The notes: generated by a model not told the origin, from the letters alone. DNA of 64,000 nt from Monodelphis domestica (GCF_027887165.1 NC_077228.1:209552643-209616642); one strand, 5' to 3'; positions 1 through 11,440 are shown, counted from the stretch's first letter. Translations and numbers: made by a program.

Positions 1-962
1 ACAGTTTTAGAAAGGAGTCCCCAGGAAACTAAGAGAGTTAACTACCCTCTAGGAGACCCAGCCTGGCAGTACTAGCTGGGGAGGTAGCCCCAAGTTGGGG
101 CTATTTAAATATATGTAAATATTTTAAAAGTAAATACAGTGTAATTGGAGGGAAGATACTGGCAACTGGAGGAATCAGAGAATATTTCATGTATGAGATG
201 AAACTTGAATTGAGATATGAAGGAATTTATCGCATTTCTCAGTACTTTTTCCTACCCAGCCTCCCCCAAAGACTGAATTCAACCCCTAACAAACCTGTTG
301 GTAAACTAGGGAGTTGTCCACCCCAAACATATGAAAACTTCCTCCAGTGGAATGGGTGGATGAGATCAATTTGTTCCAAAGGACATAAAGATAGCTGAAG
401 CAGGAGCTGTGGAGCACATTGAAAAAGCCAAGGGCATCCACTGGATCCTGGGCTGTCACTAGTTGTCTCGACTTTTGTCCTGCCATTGATCTTTGATTTA
501 AAGTTGATATAAATCCAATTCTTATGATGCCATTAGTCCTTTTAAAAAATGAAGGATTAACAGCTTCCTACTCCAATTATCCATCTCTTCATACTCATCA
601 CGTCTTCTAATATGCATTATTTGTCTACCTATAGAATTTCAGAATACACTGCCTAACACCAGTCTACTCCTTACATTTGTTTCAGACTCCCGTCTCTCCT
701 CCCCAAATAGCCAGAATCTAGAACTTGTTTCTTTATATCCATCATCTGCCTCTATATATTCATCTACCAACCCTCTATAGGATTTATTATGGTCTCTCCT
801 TCCCTTGTAAAAGAGAAAAAAAGAAGAGAAAGAGGATGAGAGGGGAAGGTATCATGGGAGGAATTTAAGTGGAAGAATTTAAGTTCCAAAGAGAATGAAT
901 TCACAGGAATAATTTTGTGACAAAATTTTTTAAATCTTTAATTTTTTTCCAGATGGCATGTC
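1..962. other. intergenic, no gene recognised
   Basis: This is AT-rich unique-looking DNA with no convincing coding frame. Short frames here are under 70 codons and show no family motif. A purine-rich patch lies near 805-850. I see no assignable repeat before the SINE that starts at 971. Confidence 0.5.
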
Positions 963-1182
963 CATACAATTTTTTTTTTTAAACCCTTACCTTCTGTCTT
1001 GGAGTCAATACTGTGTATTGGCTCCAAGGCAGAAGAGTGGTAAGGGCTAGGCAATGGGGGTTAAGTGACTTGTCCAGGATCACACAGCTAGGAAGTGTCT
1101 GAGGCCAGATTTGAACTCAGGAACTCCCATCTCCAGGCCTGGCTCTCAATTCACTGAGTCACCCAGCTGGCCCTCATACAAT
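963..1182 (-). mobile_element. tRNA-headed CORE-SINE (WSINE1-like), with target duplication
   Basis: The + strand shows the reverse complement of the family that recurs throughout the window: a T-run (poly-A tail of the minus element), the 'cccttaccttctgtcttgga' tail region, a core with 'gggtcacacagctaggaa'-type sequence, and an end in 'cccagctggcc'. It is flanked by the direct repeat CATACAAT (963-970 and 1175-1182). The family name is from memory and not verified. Confidence 0.85.
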
Positions 1183-1860
1183 TTTTAATATTTGTTTTCT
1201 GACATTTCCCAATCCATGTTCTCTCTCTACTTTCTATCCCTCCCCACGAAGGTAGGTAATATGATAGCAGTTTTACATATATTATCATATAATAAATATT
1301 TCCATGTTTTTCTTTTTGTGAAATAAGATTCCGTGACAGGTTGTAGAATTAAACCTAGGATATTCCAGAGTCCCTAAAGCTTCCCTCTGACTCTTTCTTT
1401 TCCCTTCCCTTCCTTTCCCTTCCCTTCCCCATTCCGGCCCTCTACAACACACAATACTATTTGCTGTGCCTTCTGCCCTGGCTGACTGGGCAGTTTCTGC
1501 ATAGCTATCAGATAGGCAGGTCTTTGATAAGAGGATAATAGATTTGAAGGATCCCAGAACCTTACCCAGGGCAATGACTAGGAAGGCAGAATTTCTCTGG
1601 TTTATATAGAGGTCCTGGGTCATGCTAAGACCTTCTTGTAATTGCTCCCTAGAATTGGTGGCTGAACTTTGGTCTTGCTTTTCTCCATCTCCACCTCAGC
1701 TGTCAGCACTTTCTGCTAGAATCATATAAAAAACTAAGACCAGAGAGGGTCTTATATGCTTATATATGATCAGAAGCCTATTATAGTTTCAGGAAATGTG
1801 GGGGAAGATTCCTGTCCCTAAGCCTCCTGCATAAGGATATCTTTATCCTCCAGAGAGATT
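1183..1860. other. intergenic, no gene recognised
   Basis: Nothing recognisable apart from a C/T-rich patch near 1385-1440. A minus frame of 112 codons (1285-1623) crosses that patch and looks like chance translation. Confidence 0.4.
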
Positions 1861-2130
1861 GTTTTTTGTTGAGTTGGCCAACTATTCATGATCCCATTTA
1901 GAGTTTTCTTGACAGACACACTACAGTAGTTTACCATTTCCTTCTCCAGCTCATTTTACCTATAAGAAAATGGAAGCATCCAGGGTTAAGTGACTGGCCC
2001 AGGGTCACATAGCTAGTAACCATCTTTAGCTGGATTTGAACTTAGGAAGATGAGCCTTCCTAGGGTCACATTGCTAATGAGTGACAGATTTGAGATTTAA
2101 ATACAAGTCTTCTTGACTCCAAGTCTCTTC
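1860..2130 (-). mobile_element. Mar1-like SINE followed by a second SINE/MIR fragment
   Basis: The sequence has the 'gagttttcttg...ccatttccttctccagctca' and 'gggtcacatagctag' blocks of the second common SINE of this window, then 'gatttgaacttaggaagatg'. A second degenerate core follows from about 2060. Both are diverged, with no clear target duplication. Confidence 0.65.
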
Positions 2131-2565
2131 CTTATTATTCTTGGAATGGATTGAAGCAGCTGTCCTTTACAACTCCAAGATTTCAAAAACTTGCTGCCTG
2201 TGGCTGTGGTGAACTCTTCTACTCTCTGAGCTTTTTCTTCTTTGTGTGCAAGGAGAAGAGATGGAAAAAAGTGATTTCTTAAGGCCCTTTTCTAATCCTT
2301 TGATCATAGTGAAGAATGGAGCCAGTATCGAAGATCTCCAGTACAGCCCTACCTGGGGCTTCCTTTGGGGAAAAAAAGCATGGAATTTCACCTGTATATG
2401 AATTGCAGTTCTATGTCATTAAATATGACTTTGGACAAGTCATAGCACTTCTCAAGGTTTCAGTTTCCTCATATATAATTAGTGGGTCAGAATGGATGAC
2501 CTCTGGGGACTTTCCAACTCTGAGGTTTATGATTCTAAGAGGCATATCCAATAGTCCATACCATG

Positions 2566-3218
2566 TGTCTTAGACGGAGAATTGGGTGAGATCTAATTGG
2601 GGAGATCTAAAGATGTTACAACAGGAAGTAGTTGGATAAAGAGAGTTGGATCCTAAGGCCCCCCCCACACACACACACACACACATCCTGTTCTTTGCTC
2701 ACTAAGCAAGCCTAATGGAGATTTCCTCATAGAAGGTAAATCAAATTCCCCCCTCTAATAACAAAAACCCTTTAAACTAAATTCTTTAGTTAAAGAATCT
2801 ATATATTCTTTGGGAGAAGAAGATAAAGGTGAGGTTAGGAAGGAGGAAAAAGGTATCCCTAAATTGACTGAAAGCTTTGAAAATAAATCTTTTCAAAGGA
2901 AACAAAAATATCTTCTCCTGAGGGAAGAAATAACAGCAAACACTGCTATGAGTCTTTCTGGGCAAGACAGTCTTCTTCAGCTCCAATTAGAGATAGAAAA
3001 GGATGATTAGAGAGAGGATGAAATAGTGTCATCAGACCCTTTTCCACTGAAGGAGAAGTGAGAAGTGAAGTCCAGAATAGTTGTGGTCCCAACTGTCCCT
3101 CCTTCAAACTTCCATGGAACTCTCCCTCCTCCTCAGATGATCTGTGTTCCATGTGATTTCTTCCTATTTTCTCTGTGGATCATACCTTCCTGTCTGTGCC
3201 CAATTTTCTTCAATCACA
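2566..3218 (-). repeat. 3' LTR, family A
   Basis: In minus orientation it starts TGTGATTGAAG and ends CTAAGACA, 653 bp. It matches 11441-13075 at roughly 90% where I compared them by eye (start of the + strand copy), apart from the nested insertion and (CA)n expansion in the other copy. A TATA-like 'gaatatatag' lies inside; I did not find a clear AATAAA. The short (CA)n near 2670-2686 corresponds to the long one in the partner LTR. Confidence 0.85.
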
Positions 3219-3240
3219 AATATCCCCATTTCTGTCTTTG
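3219..3240 (-). promoter_or_regulatory. polypurine tract candidate
   Basis: Read on the minus strand, the bases just before the 3' LTR are purine-rich ('gacagaaatggggatatt'). That is the position where plus-strand DNA synthesis of a retrovirus is primed. The tract is short and imperfect. Confidence 0.5.
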
Positions 3241-4256
3241 GCAGAATTACAACCAGGAATTCTGTTCTCCATTTTTCATACTTACCTATTATCTCCTAAT
3301 TTCTTTTAACTGTTTAAGCAATGAGACTATGCTATTTTAAAGTATTCTACAACCCCCCAAAATAAAAAGTCTTAATCTGTCTTTACTATTCTAATCTCTC
3401 TAACCCTATTCTAAGATTTGGAATTAATGGAAAATGGGATAGGTCATAAAATACAAATGCAATACAGAAATATGGTTTTGAAACAACAACCAATGTAACA
3501 ATTCAAACAGTTTTTAGCAATAATGTAAACTTTCTTATTTCCTAATGAACTATAATCTTTTCTAAGTAAAATTTTTATAAACAATATCAATTCCCAAAAT
3601 AACTATGTAATTTATCTTATGTGTGATATCAATTTTTCCCTAATATATCTAGAATTTCAACTGTCTTATCTAATCTTGCCCTGTGTTAGCTATTAGAAAT
3701 GTTAGTAACTTAAAATTATATTGTTAATATGTTAGTTTCACTAGTATTTTACAAATGTATATGGTTCTGTCTGTACAAATGTGTGGGTATATGTAATATG
3801 TTGTACTAAGTAGATTTTAAGATATGTCTTATAATTTTGAAATATTATATTGTCTTTTATCATCTGATGTATAATTTTCATGGGATTTTATTTCATGGAG
3901 ATTTTACTTCTTTGAGATGTTTATATTAAGAGATTATTTCGACTTCTGAATTTTTCTTGGAGATAGAATTTTCCTTTATGGTTCCTCTTTTCTTGTTGGT
4001 ATAGATAGAATTATATATGATGTAATGTTTTGCAGAGATGTTTTCTTTGTTAATTAACCTTGTTTCAGTATTATTGTTGTTATCAGTAGCAGAGATCTTT
4101 TCTTATTGGAGCTATTTTCCTTCATATTTGGGACAATTTCATCATTGTTATTTCAGTGCTTATATTCTGTTTTATCTTGTACTCTCATGTCTCTCATTTG
4201 TGTTGTTGTTTTTGTGGTTGTTGTATTGTTGTGTGCAGTGCTTTCATTTTGTTGTT
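3241..4256 (-). other. AT-rich 3' interior of the family-A provirus
   Basis: About 1 kb of AT-rich DNA lies between the inverted family-B LTR and the 3' family-A LTR. In provirus orientation it sits where env and the 3' untranslated region would be, but no env-like frame is visible. The + strand frames here (for example 4038-4313) are hydrophobic only because of T-rich composition. Confidence 0.4.
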
Positions 4257-5134
4257 TGTGTAAGAGGCATGGAGAGAGAGAGAGGACTGGCAAGCCAAGC
4301 ATGCAAGAAATAAGCTGGGAACCTGATCTGCACAATCAAGGAGAAGGTTCCAAATGGAATGTTCCCAGGAGGAGGAGGCAGTTGAGCTAACCAGGACAAG
4401 AGGATCTGATTCTGTCTCTCTCTCTGGGATTGACTGACCAGGAGACTTTGGCTCTCTGGGTTTTCTCTGAGAAAGGAGGCAAGCCTGGCTGTAGAGGGAA
4501 GAAGATGAGAAATAATATTATTAACTTCTGTCCCAGACTGAAGGACCCTTGAGGGGAGCTTCCAAAATTAGGCTGAGAGACTGTGGTGGCTTTGTGAAGA
4601 AGAAAAGAAGAATAACAGTTGTCCTCCATCTCTCTGACTGTTCTCCTGTCACAGTTATGACTGGACTGATTTCCCAAACCCTCAAATTCTCCTTATAGTT
4701 TAGGGAAACCCTCATTCCTCTTTCCTTAGTTCTCTATCCTGTTGTTTCCCAATAAACCCCTTACCTGAGAAAGAAAACAAGAGTATCTTCATAGTCTACT
4801 CAGGGGGGAGGGGAGAAGCCACAAGCTTCAAGAAGAAATTGGGAGGGAGAAGTTGGAAGAAGGGGGAGGTGAGGGAGTGTGTGGGATTTGGGAGTGAAGG
4901 GAAGAGGAGGTTGGGAAATAGATTGATCTATCAGCCATCAATAGAGATTATAGGCAAACCCCAGAACATTCCCTTGTGCATCCCTCTATCTCTCAGTATC
5001 TCTCAAATTCTACCCCCATTGTAACTAAGCAGCTCTCAGGTGTGTCCCCTAATAGCAGCCCTCTAGTCACAAGCCAGAGCATCCAGTTACAGCAACAAGA
5101 AATAGTTTCCACACAAATTATCTTCTCTATTACA
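4257..5134 (+). repeat. LTR, family B, + orientation
   Basis: It starts TGTGTAAGAGGCATG, contains AATAAA at 4751-4756 and ends ATTACA. It is then followed by a primer-site-like 'tttggcacctc'. It is homologous along its length to the inverted copy at 10467-11290, with indels and roughly 75-80% identity by eye in the blocks I compared. It points toward the other copy, so the two outer (U3) ends face away from each other. Confidence 0.75.
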
Positions 5135-5697
5135 TTTGGCACCTCAAGTTGACTGAACCCACAAACCCTGGTAAAGAAAAGATAGACAAAATGTTCAAAG
5201 AAGTAGTTTTTGGTGTGGTGGTCATAGCAGCCATTTCCTGCTTTGGGGTTTACCACTTACTATATTGCAAACTTACTCATATGGTAGTGGAAACTTTGGA
5301 TTATATAGGCAATGTTACAATGTCTATTTTACAGTTGCCATTTCAATATGAACTGGTTCTCTGGCAAGTCCTGGCACAAGTAAATGTATTCTTTATGGCT
5401 GTGTTGCAGACTCTAACCCAACCCTATCCACGCCTCTTACACATATTCTTCTTTTACTCTCATGTAATGATTTCCATTTATAGGGACAATTGATATTATT
5501 AAGGCTATTGGCAATACTTCAGATTCATTCTTGCATTCATATGCATTTTCTTTAGGATGTTACTTCTTGCTCTTCTACCTTACTAGTAATATTATGGGAA
5601 TAGTGCTGTTTTACATCAATGTGGCCATACTGTTGTTTCTTGTGAGATGCCTGAAACTATGAGGTAATATCTTCATGGTGTACACTCCCTCTCTTCC
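5135..5697 (+). pseudogene. retroviral leader with hydrophobic segments, family B, truncated
   Basis: After the primer-site-like sequence, an ATG at 5191 opens a frame with a strong hydrophobic stretch near its start (FGVVVIAAISCFGVY) and a second hydrophobic block, open to 5493. A further hydrophobic frame follows to about 5663 (ends RCLKL). The first part matches the minus-strand leader at 10401-10100, which is why I call it retroviral. The homology stops near 5700 and no gag follows in this orientation. Confidence 0.6.
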
Positions 5698-5699
5698 TC

Positions 5700-6262
5700 C
5701 CCCCCGGTAGAGATTTGTTTTTAGGTGGAGGTTGAGAGATATGGGTAACCTGTTTCAGTTCTCATCTATAAGTTGGTATCAAAAGCTTCTGATAACTGAT
5801 TCATCCTGTATGGGTAAGTGCTTCAATAGCATCCTAGATGTTTCCCATCTTCCATTACTGGGGCCTTTATACTTGTCTTAGTTATGAAGTTAGAGTTTGT
5901 CAATAAGAGCTTAGGGGTTTTCCTGATATAATTAAATTCTTTAGTTGTTCTTCTGTCAGATTTTAGATCTCGAACCAGTCTTTGTTCTCACATATGTTAC
6001 CCTATGGAACTCAAACTAATCCTGGTTTCAACCCTTCTCAACAGATGATTTTTGTCATGTTATGATGTTGAAGTTTGAGAATAGATGTGAAATTGTATAT
6101 CTATCTCTCCTCCAGTTTGTTCTTTAATATGTTTCTTCCCACTCATAATCACTGTCTGTGTAGGTAAGGTAACTCAAAAACATGCTATATGTATCCCCTT
6201 CATCAGAATTGTTCCCCTCAAGGTCAAATTTTTGTACAAATTCTTCATAACTATTAACTCCA
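5700..6262 (-). pseudogene. tail of the acidic retroviral frame and junction region
   Basis: On the minus strand, just beyond the stop of the acidic frame, a second frame (about 6265 down to 6120) continues with Asp/Glu-rich codons. This suggests a single frameshift near the former stop. From 6120 to 5700 I see only non-coding sequence, ending where the inverted + orientation leader begins. Confidence 0.45.
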
Positions 6263-7153
6263 TCAATAGCAAATATTTTCTCTATTGATAGAATTTCCTT
6301 TGTCCCACATCATGTCATCATCCGAATCGTATTCATAAGATCCTGTTTGTTCTGGATCTAGGTGTTCACTTTGCCCATTTATGTCCCACACATCCCAATC
6401 TTTGTGAACTTTATCATAGAGCTTGATAAATTCACAGGATTCTTGTTCTTCATCACTATTTTTGTCCATTATTATTACACCATTTGGTATTGAATCATCT
6501 TGGCCTGAGTCTGACTCTTGGTCACTGAAATCTATAATTCTTATCTCTTTCATTGTATTTTGTTCAGTGCCATGTAAACTTGTGTCAGATGTTGTTAACT
6601 CAGATTTTATGTCTTGACCTAACCCTATGTCACTAGCTTTTATATTTCCCAATTCTGTTTCTAGTTCTTTCTCATTAACAAGCTCTAGATCTGTGTTCTG
6701 TGGTGACAAACTTGATATTATGGGGTTCACTGCTTCTTGCAAATATGCTATGCTGTTACTAAAGTTCACAGGTTCTACCCTATCTTCAGTCTCAAGTTTT
6801 TGTTCATATGCTCTCTCTTTTAATTCTGTTGAGAAAGAAACCTTTCCCTCTGTGATGTTATCTTCTGGGAATGACTTTAGTACAGCTGCACTTTCCCCTG
6901 TATCACTGGTATATGTGTATTCATTCTTCCCCACTGTACCCCATACATATGGTTCAGGTTGTCCTGTTGATAATGAACTAATTGTTATGTTGTCATTTTG
7001 CACAGCAATTCCATCCTCTGGTAATTGTATGGTTGGACCAATTAAAATTTCTTGATTTAATTCATTTCCAGACTGATCTTTATTTACACTAAGGTCTGTA
7101 GTGTCTTCCTCCTCTTTGGAATATGAATTTAAACCATAGCTATCTGTTAGTTC
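6263..7153 (-). pseudogene. long acidic frame downstream of gag, function unknown
   Basis: A minus frame open from the nested LTR edge to a stop at 6263 encodes a low-complexity, strongly acidic protein. It has many Asp, Glu, Ser and Asn residues and clusters such as YEYDSDDDMMWD near its end. There is no zinc knuckle, protease or polymerase motif. A GTG at 7001-7003 is one possible start, but the frame is open further upstream and continues on the far side of the solo LTR at 7154-7873. It is therefore probably the 3' part of a longer retroviral frame rather than a separate gene. I do not recognise the family. Confidence 0.55.
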
Positions 7154-7873
7154 TGTGAACTTTAAAACTACTCCACCCTACTCAGACTGTACTTTAAAAG
7201 ATTTGATTTAGCTATTTCCTGATTGTAACAATGGAGATACTAGGTCTAACAGAATCAGGAATGTCTTGGGAACTCTACATTGCTCCACCCTACTTAGTCT
7301 AACAAGGTCAGGAATGTCTGCACCCATACTCAAGGATTAAGTATCTAAGAGGATGGCCTTCAACAGACATGTGCAGGAACAGCTGACAGACCCCTGGGCT
7401 GTCCTAAGTCAAGCTAAGCTACCATTGGTACAGATGAGACACAGGAAAGTGAGATAAAACCATCTATATAGGGCATATCACTTCCTCTCTTCGGTCTCTT
7501 TCCCCGGAGATGTGGATCTGGCTGATCACTTCCTGTGAGCAGCTGGGCTCTAGTTCAATCCTGGAACTCAGCCTGGAGGAGCTCCCTCAGACAGCTTCCT
7601 TGAGACAGTCTCATGGTGAGTGATAAGACTGACTCTCTTTTCCCTTGGGCTCAGGGGAGGCCCCCTTGGCCAAGGTCTTTAACTCCTGCCTGGTTCAGCC
7701 TGAGCTGGAACAATTTTAATTAACTCTTTCCCTCTCTCTCTCTTCTCCTTAATTCCTTCTCTTAATTAAAATCACCATAATTTCCAGCTGACTTGGGTAT
7801 TTTATTTTTTGGGATATCCCATGGCAACCAATTAATTTAAATTTTAAGTCACAACCCTAAAATTATCTTTACA
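7154..7873 (+). repeat. solo LTR, family D, nested in the provirus
   Basis: It begins TGTGAAC, ends TCTTTACA and is flanked by the 4-bp duplication GTTC (7150-7153 and 7874-7877). It is homologous to the LTRs at 22290-23085 and 26766-27720. A TATA-like 'ctatatagg' lies near 7470. Because it sits inside the retroviral reading frame, it inserted after the provirus was in place. Confidence 0.88.
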
Positions 7874-7877
7874 GTTC

Positions 7878-8516
7878 ATATACTTTGACTTGGTCAGACC
7901 TCCCCCATCCATTCAGAATGTTGGCTTCATGGAAGTTTCTTAAACCTTTGGCCCTCATGGCAGTTGTTGTGCCCTGAATTCCATTTATGTTTTCAAATCT
8001 AAATTATGTTACATTTTCAATATTTTGAATATGGCTATCAATGTTAACTGTATTTTCAGCTCCATTACCCTTTAGATTTGAATGTTCTAAGTTGTATTGT
8101 ATAAGGTGAAAAATTTCAGCTTCTAGATTGAAGTTAGATATTTTCTCTAAAGGAGTCTGCACCAAACAGCTTTTTGAATTTCTAAATGGTCCAAGTGGGG
8201 TTTTATCCATGTCTGTGAGATTATTTACATTGCATCTAGCTCCTAAAGATATATCAGCAATAGTCATCTTAGTCTTAGTCTGTACATTCACATGATTATC
8301 TTGTTGCAGGGAATTGAAATTTTGTTTCTTTGTTTCTTTCATCAACTTATTATTTTGTTTATGTAAGTCTCTATGAATTTTCTTTCTCCCCTTTTCAATC
8401 CCTGAACCCAATCTGCACTGAAAGAAATTTTCTAGATATGTTTTGATCTGTTCTTTGCTTTTCTCTTGACTGGTTACTATGTACCTTCTGGATGAATCTC
8501 CAATATATTTTCTCAT
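7878..8516 (-). pseudogene. retroviral frame between gag and acidic region
   Basis: A minus frame open from 8516 to a TAA at 8004-8006 encodes a hydrophilic, Lys/Asn-rich stretch (for example KGRKKIHRDLHKQNNK). The same frame resumes after the TAA, down to the edge of the solo LTR, and is in phase with the acidic frame beyond it. This suggests one ancestral frame, interrupted by one nonsense codon and one LTR. I see no Cys-His knuckle or Asp-Thr/Ser-Gly protease site. Confidence 0.5.
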
Positions 8517-9733
8517 CTCTGCTATAATATATTTGACCTCTTATTCTATCTCCTTTACTTGTTTCTGCTTTTCACTTATATGGTAAGTTGTCCTTCATCA
8601 CAACCTCTGAATATTTAGATTTTCCCCTGTCTTTATAGCCAGTTTCATGCTTTCAGGGTCTCAGGTTTATGAATCCTTAAGATTGCAGTGCTCACAGCAT
8701 CTGTTTGTGTTTGATCTATAATATGTTCTTCCCTGAGTTTTGTTATTTTTATTAGTTTGTTCATATTTCCTCTTTAATTAGCAATCTTTCACCAAGTACT
8801 CTATGGCATAAAAAACATTTTCTAGTCTCTGTATGATCTCTCTGTTGCTGGTATGAGGGTCTAGAATATGTTTAATTATTTGTAGATTTTTAATTTCTTC
8901 AATCTCTTTTTTCTTAAGAGATACCTCAGTGTTATATAATTTTTATTTTAACTCTTGTTTTTCTCATTCTTGTTCCTTATTATTCTCATATAAGTATGTA
9001 GCAGCATCTCTAAATTCATTAATAGTTATACTGTCATACTTGGGAAAATAATTCCTGAAAAAGTTTTTTAGATGGCAGTTATAACCTCTCAGGAATTGTC
9101 TCCTGACGTGAGCCACTGATTCTGGTGAATCTTGGTTCAGACCCATGATGGATTCAACCTTTTCAGCCAATCTATTGATAAATGTTGCCAGATGTTCCTC
9201 TTTTTCTTGACCCAACTTGTCAAATTTTCTCCAAGCGTTGGACTTGGAACAAAATGACTTGATTTCCTGCAGGAGATCTTCCCTGCATTTTCTAAGATAT
9301 GTCAAGCTTGTTGGGTTTGCAAAATCAAAATCATCTCTTGCCTCTATTGTAGGCCAACTTGTCAGGGAAGAGTCTTGTCTAGTTTTATCTATAAACTGCC
9401 TGTGTTTATGAGGGCTAAATAATTCTGATAAAAGAAGGTCTATATCTTTAAAATCGGGTCTGAATATCTTAAAGGTTCTTTTCAGCTCTTTAAGGGCCAT
9501 GTAAGGTTATGAGAAAAAAAATTGGAAATCTGCATTTTATCGAATCCAAATCCTAGGTAGGGAATGGTTTGTGGACCTTTCAGTGAATAACACCAGCTGT
9601 ATCTGACATCTTCAATGTCTCTTAATGGTAGGATCTTCTGGGTTTCTGTATCATTTTTATCTTTTCCCTCTGCCTCATTCTTATCTTGGTCCTTTGTTTT
9701 CTTACCTTTGTTCATATTCTCTGTATCTGCCAC
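8517..9733 (-). pseudogene. gag-like region with capsid similarity, broken
   Basis: Two overlapping minus frames (9733-9482 and 9500-8964) are offset by a frameshift. The upstream part is charged and then reads KILPLRDIEDVRY, resembling the entry into a gamma-type capsid. The downstream 178 codons have the pattern of the Gag p30 capsid family: an 'ELFSPHKHRQFIDKTRQ' segment, then 'LGQEKEEHLATFINRLAEKV'. Below 8964 the frame continues as Lys/Glu-rich sequence with several stops. The family call rests on pattern recognition only. Confidence 0.65.
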
Positions 9734-10466
9734 TACTTTTGTCTTTTTCCCTTTCTCTTCCTTGACCTGTTCTTTTCCCTGGTTTTCTCAGTATTCAGCA
9801 CACATCTTTTTGACTAGTTGCTCCAAGGTGTCATCTAGCACTAAAATCTGAGCTGCCTTTCTAGGTGTAAAAAACTTGAAAACATTTCTGATATAGGCAA
9901 AGGTTGGGATGGTTGCCATGGTAAATACATAAAATTGTGTGATCAATTGCCATACAACTGTGTTGTTGGTAAAAAGTATCGATGTCATGAATGTGGTTGA
10001 ATTGGCTATAAGACCTATGGTATCCATTACAACTCCAGTCAAGGCACTATACACAATGTTGTATGTTGTATTACAGAGATAATCTAAGAGATATTTCTAT
10101 TTGCAATAAATTAGATAGCCAGTATCTTTTCTGCCTTCAGGGGAATCACAAATCTAAAGATCTTCTTCACTTGGGTTAGAATCTGCAGGACAGTCATTAA
10201 GAGCACATACACTTGAGCCAGGACCTGCCAGAGTATAAGGTCTGTTTGGAATGGCAACTGCAAAACAAATGTGGTTATGTTGCCTATTTAATCAATAGAT
10301 TCCACGATCATATGGATCATTCTGCTGTACAGTATGTTATAGACTCAGAAACAAGCAATGATAGCCACAATCACAGTTCCACAAATCACTTGTTTGAACA
10401 TCTTTCCTCTTTTCTACTCTGCCTTTCAAAAGATTGTGGGGTTCATTCAGACTTTGAGGTGCAAAT
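9734..10466 (-). pseudogene. hydrophobic N-terminal leader upstream of gag, family B
   Basis: An ATG at 10401 lies 65 bases after the end of the family-B LTR. The translation has an N-terminal hydrophobic segment (VIVAIIACF, then a stop), a second membrane-like block around 10300-10150, and a third at 10054-9788 containing VVWQLITQFYVFTMATIPTF. The second and third blocks resemble each other, so this looks like an internal duplication. A TGA separates the third block from the charged region that leads in-frame into the gag-like part. Primer-site-like sequence lies at 10452-10466. Confidence 0.55.
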
Positions 10467-11290
10467 TGTATTAGAAATAGGATACTGTGGGAGATATTTC
10501 TAGTTATAATAACTGAGATACTCTAGCTGACTAGAGAGATACTAAGGGAAACCTCAGGGTGCCTAGTTGTAATGGAGATAGAGATACTTCTGAGAGATAG
10601 ATAGATACTACTAGAGGGGATACTCTGGGGTTGCCTACTGATCACTACTGATGGGTAATAGATCAAGATATTTCCTACCATCCACCTTTCACCTCCCAGT
10701 TTTCCACCCAAGCCCTCCTGCCTCCCCCTCCCCCCTGTAAGTCAGCTACCTTTCTATGTAACTCAAAAGTGAACTGTGAGGTTTAGAGAAGATACTTTTC
10801 CCCTCTTTCTCAGGTAAAGAAGTTTATTGGGAAAAACAGGACAAGGATGGAAATTGAGGTGAGAGGGATAGGATTATCTCTAATCTATAAGGAGGGTTAG
10901 GAGGATTTTGGGAAATGTCAGTCCTGTCACAACGGTGACACAAAAATCTGTCAGAGAGATGGAAGGACAACTGTTTAATCTTCTTTCTTCTTCCTTCAAA
11001 TTCAAATCTCAAATATACAATCAGTTCTTCACACTCTAAGCCACCAACAAAAGTTAATTTCTTCTCAGCCTAACTCCAGAAGCCCCCCCCCCCCCAAGGG
11101 TCCTTCAGCCTAGGACAGAAGCTAACAGGGGTCAGTTCAGAGCTTCTTCCCCCTTCAGCCTGGCTTGACTCTCCAACTGACTTTCCTGGGAACATTCTAT
11201 TTGGAATATTCTTTCTTGTTTGACAGCTGAGGTCCTTTACTCTCTGTCTTGCATGCATGAAACTCTCTCTTCCTTCATGCCTCTTCCACA
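10467..11290 (-). repeat. LTR, family B, minus orientation
   Basis: On the minus strand it starts TGTGGAAGAGGCATG, carries AATAAA (10823-10828 on +) and ends AATACA. It is about 824 bp and homologous to 4257-5134 in inverted orientation. Flanks of the two family-B LTRs do not share a 4-bp duplication. C-runs lie near 11085-11095. Confidence 0.75.
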
Positions 11291-11440
11291 ATATCCAGTA
11301 ACATGCTATAATTGCTAATACTGATACTCCAAATAGTATTTGCATCATCATTTTCTGTTTTCATTCCTACTTATTCCTTCCCTGTTTGATTTATATACAG
11401 TAGCCTGCGTGGGTACAGGCTTTTTCTGGGGTGCCAAAAT
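11291..11440 (-). pseudogene. primer binding site and leader start of family A
   Basis: Right after the 5' LTR the minus strand reads 'attttggcaccccagaa'. TGGCACCCCAGA would pair with the 3' end of a tRNA; from memory an arginine tRNA (CCU) fits best, unverified. Ninety bases later, at 11351, an ATG opens a hydrophobic N-terminus (ILFGVSVLAIIACYWIL) like that of the family-B leaders. The reading is cut by the family-B LTR at 11290. Confidence 0.55.

Noticed and set aside
4038..4390. Hydrophobic + frames just before LTR B
   Set aside because: Hydrophobicity comes from T-rich codons in AT-rich DNA; they run into the LTR and have no homolog in the inverted copy.
5149..5493. Host membrane-protein gene reading of the hydrophobic + frame
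   Set aside because: It follows an LTR and primer-site-like sequence and has an inverted homolog in the provirus, so it is retroviral leader sequence.
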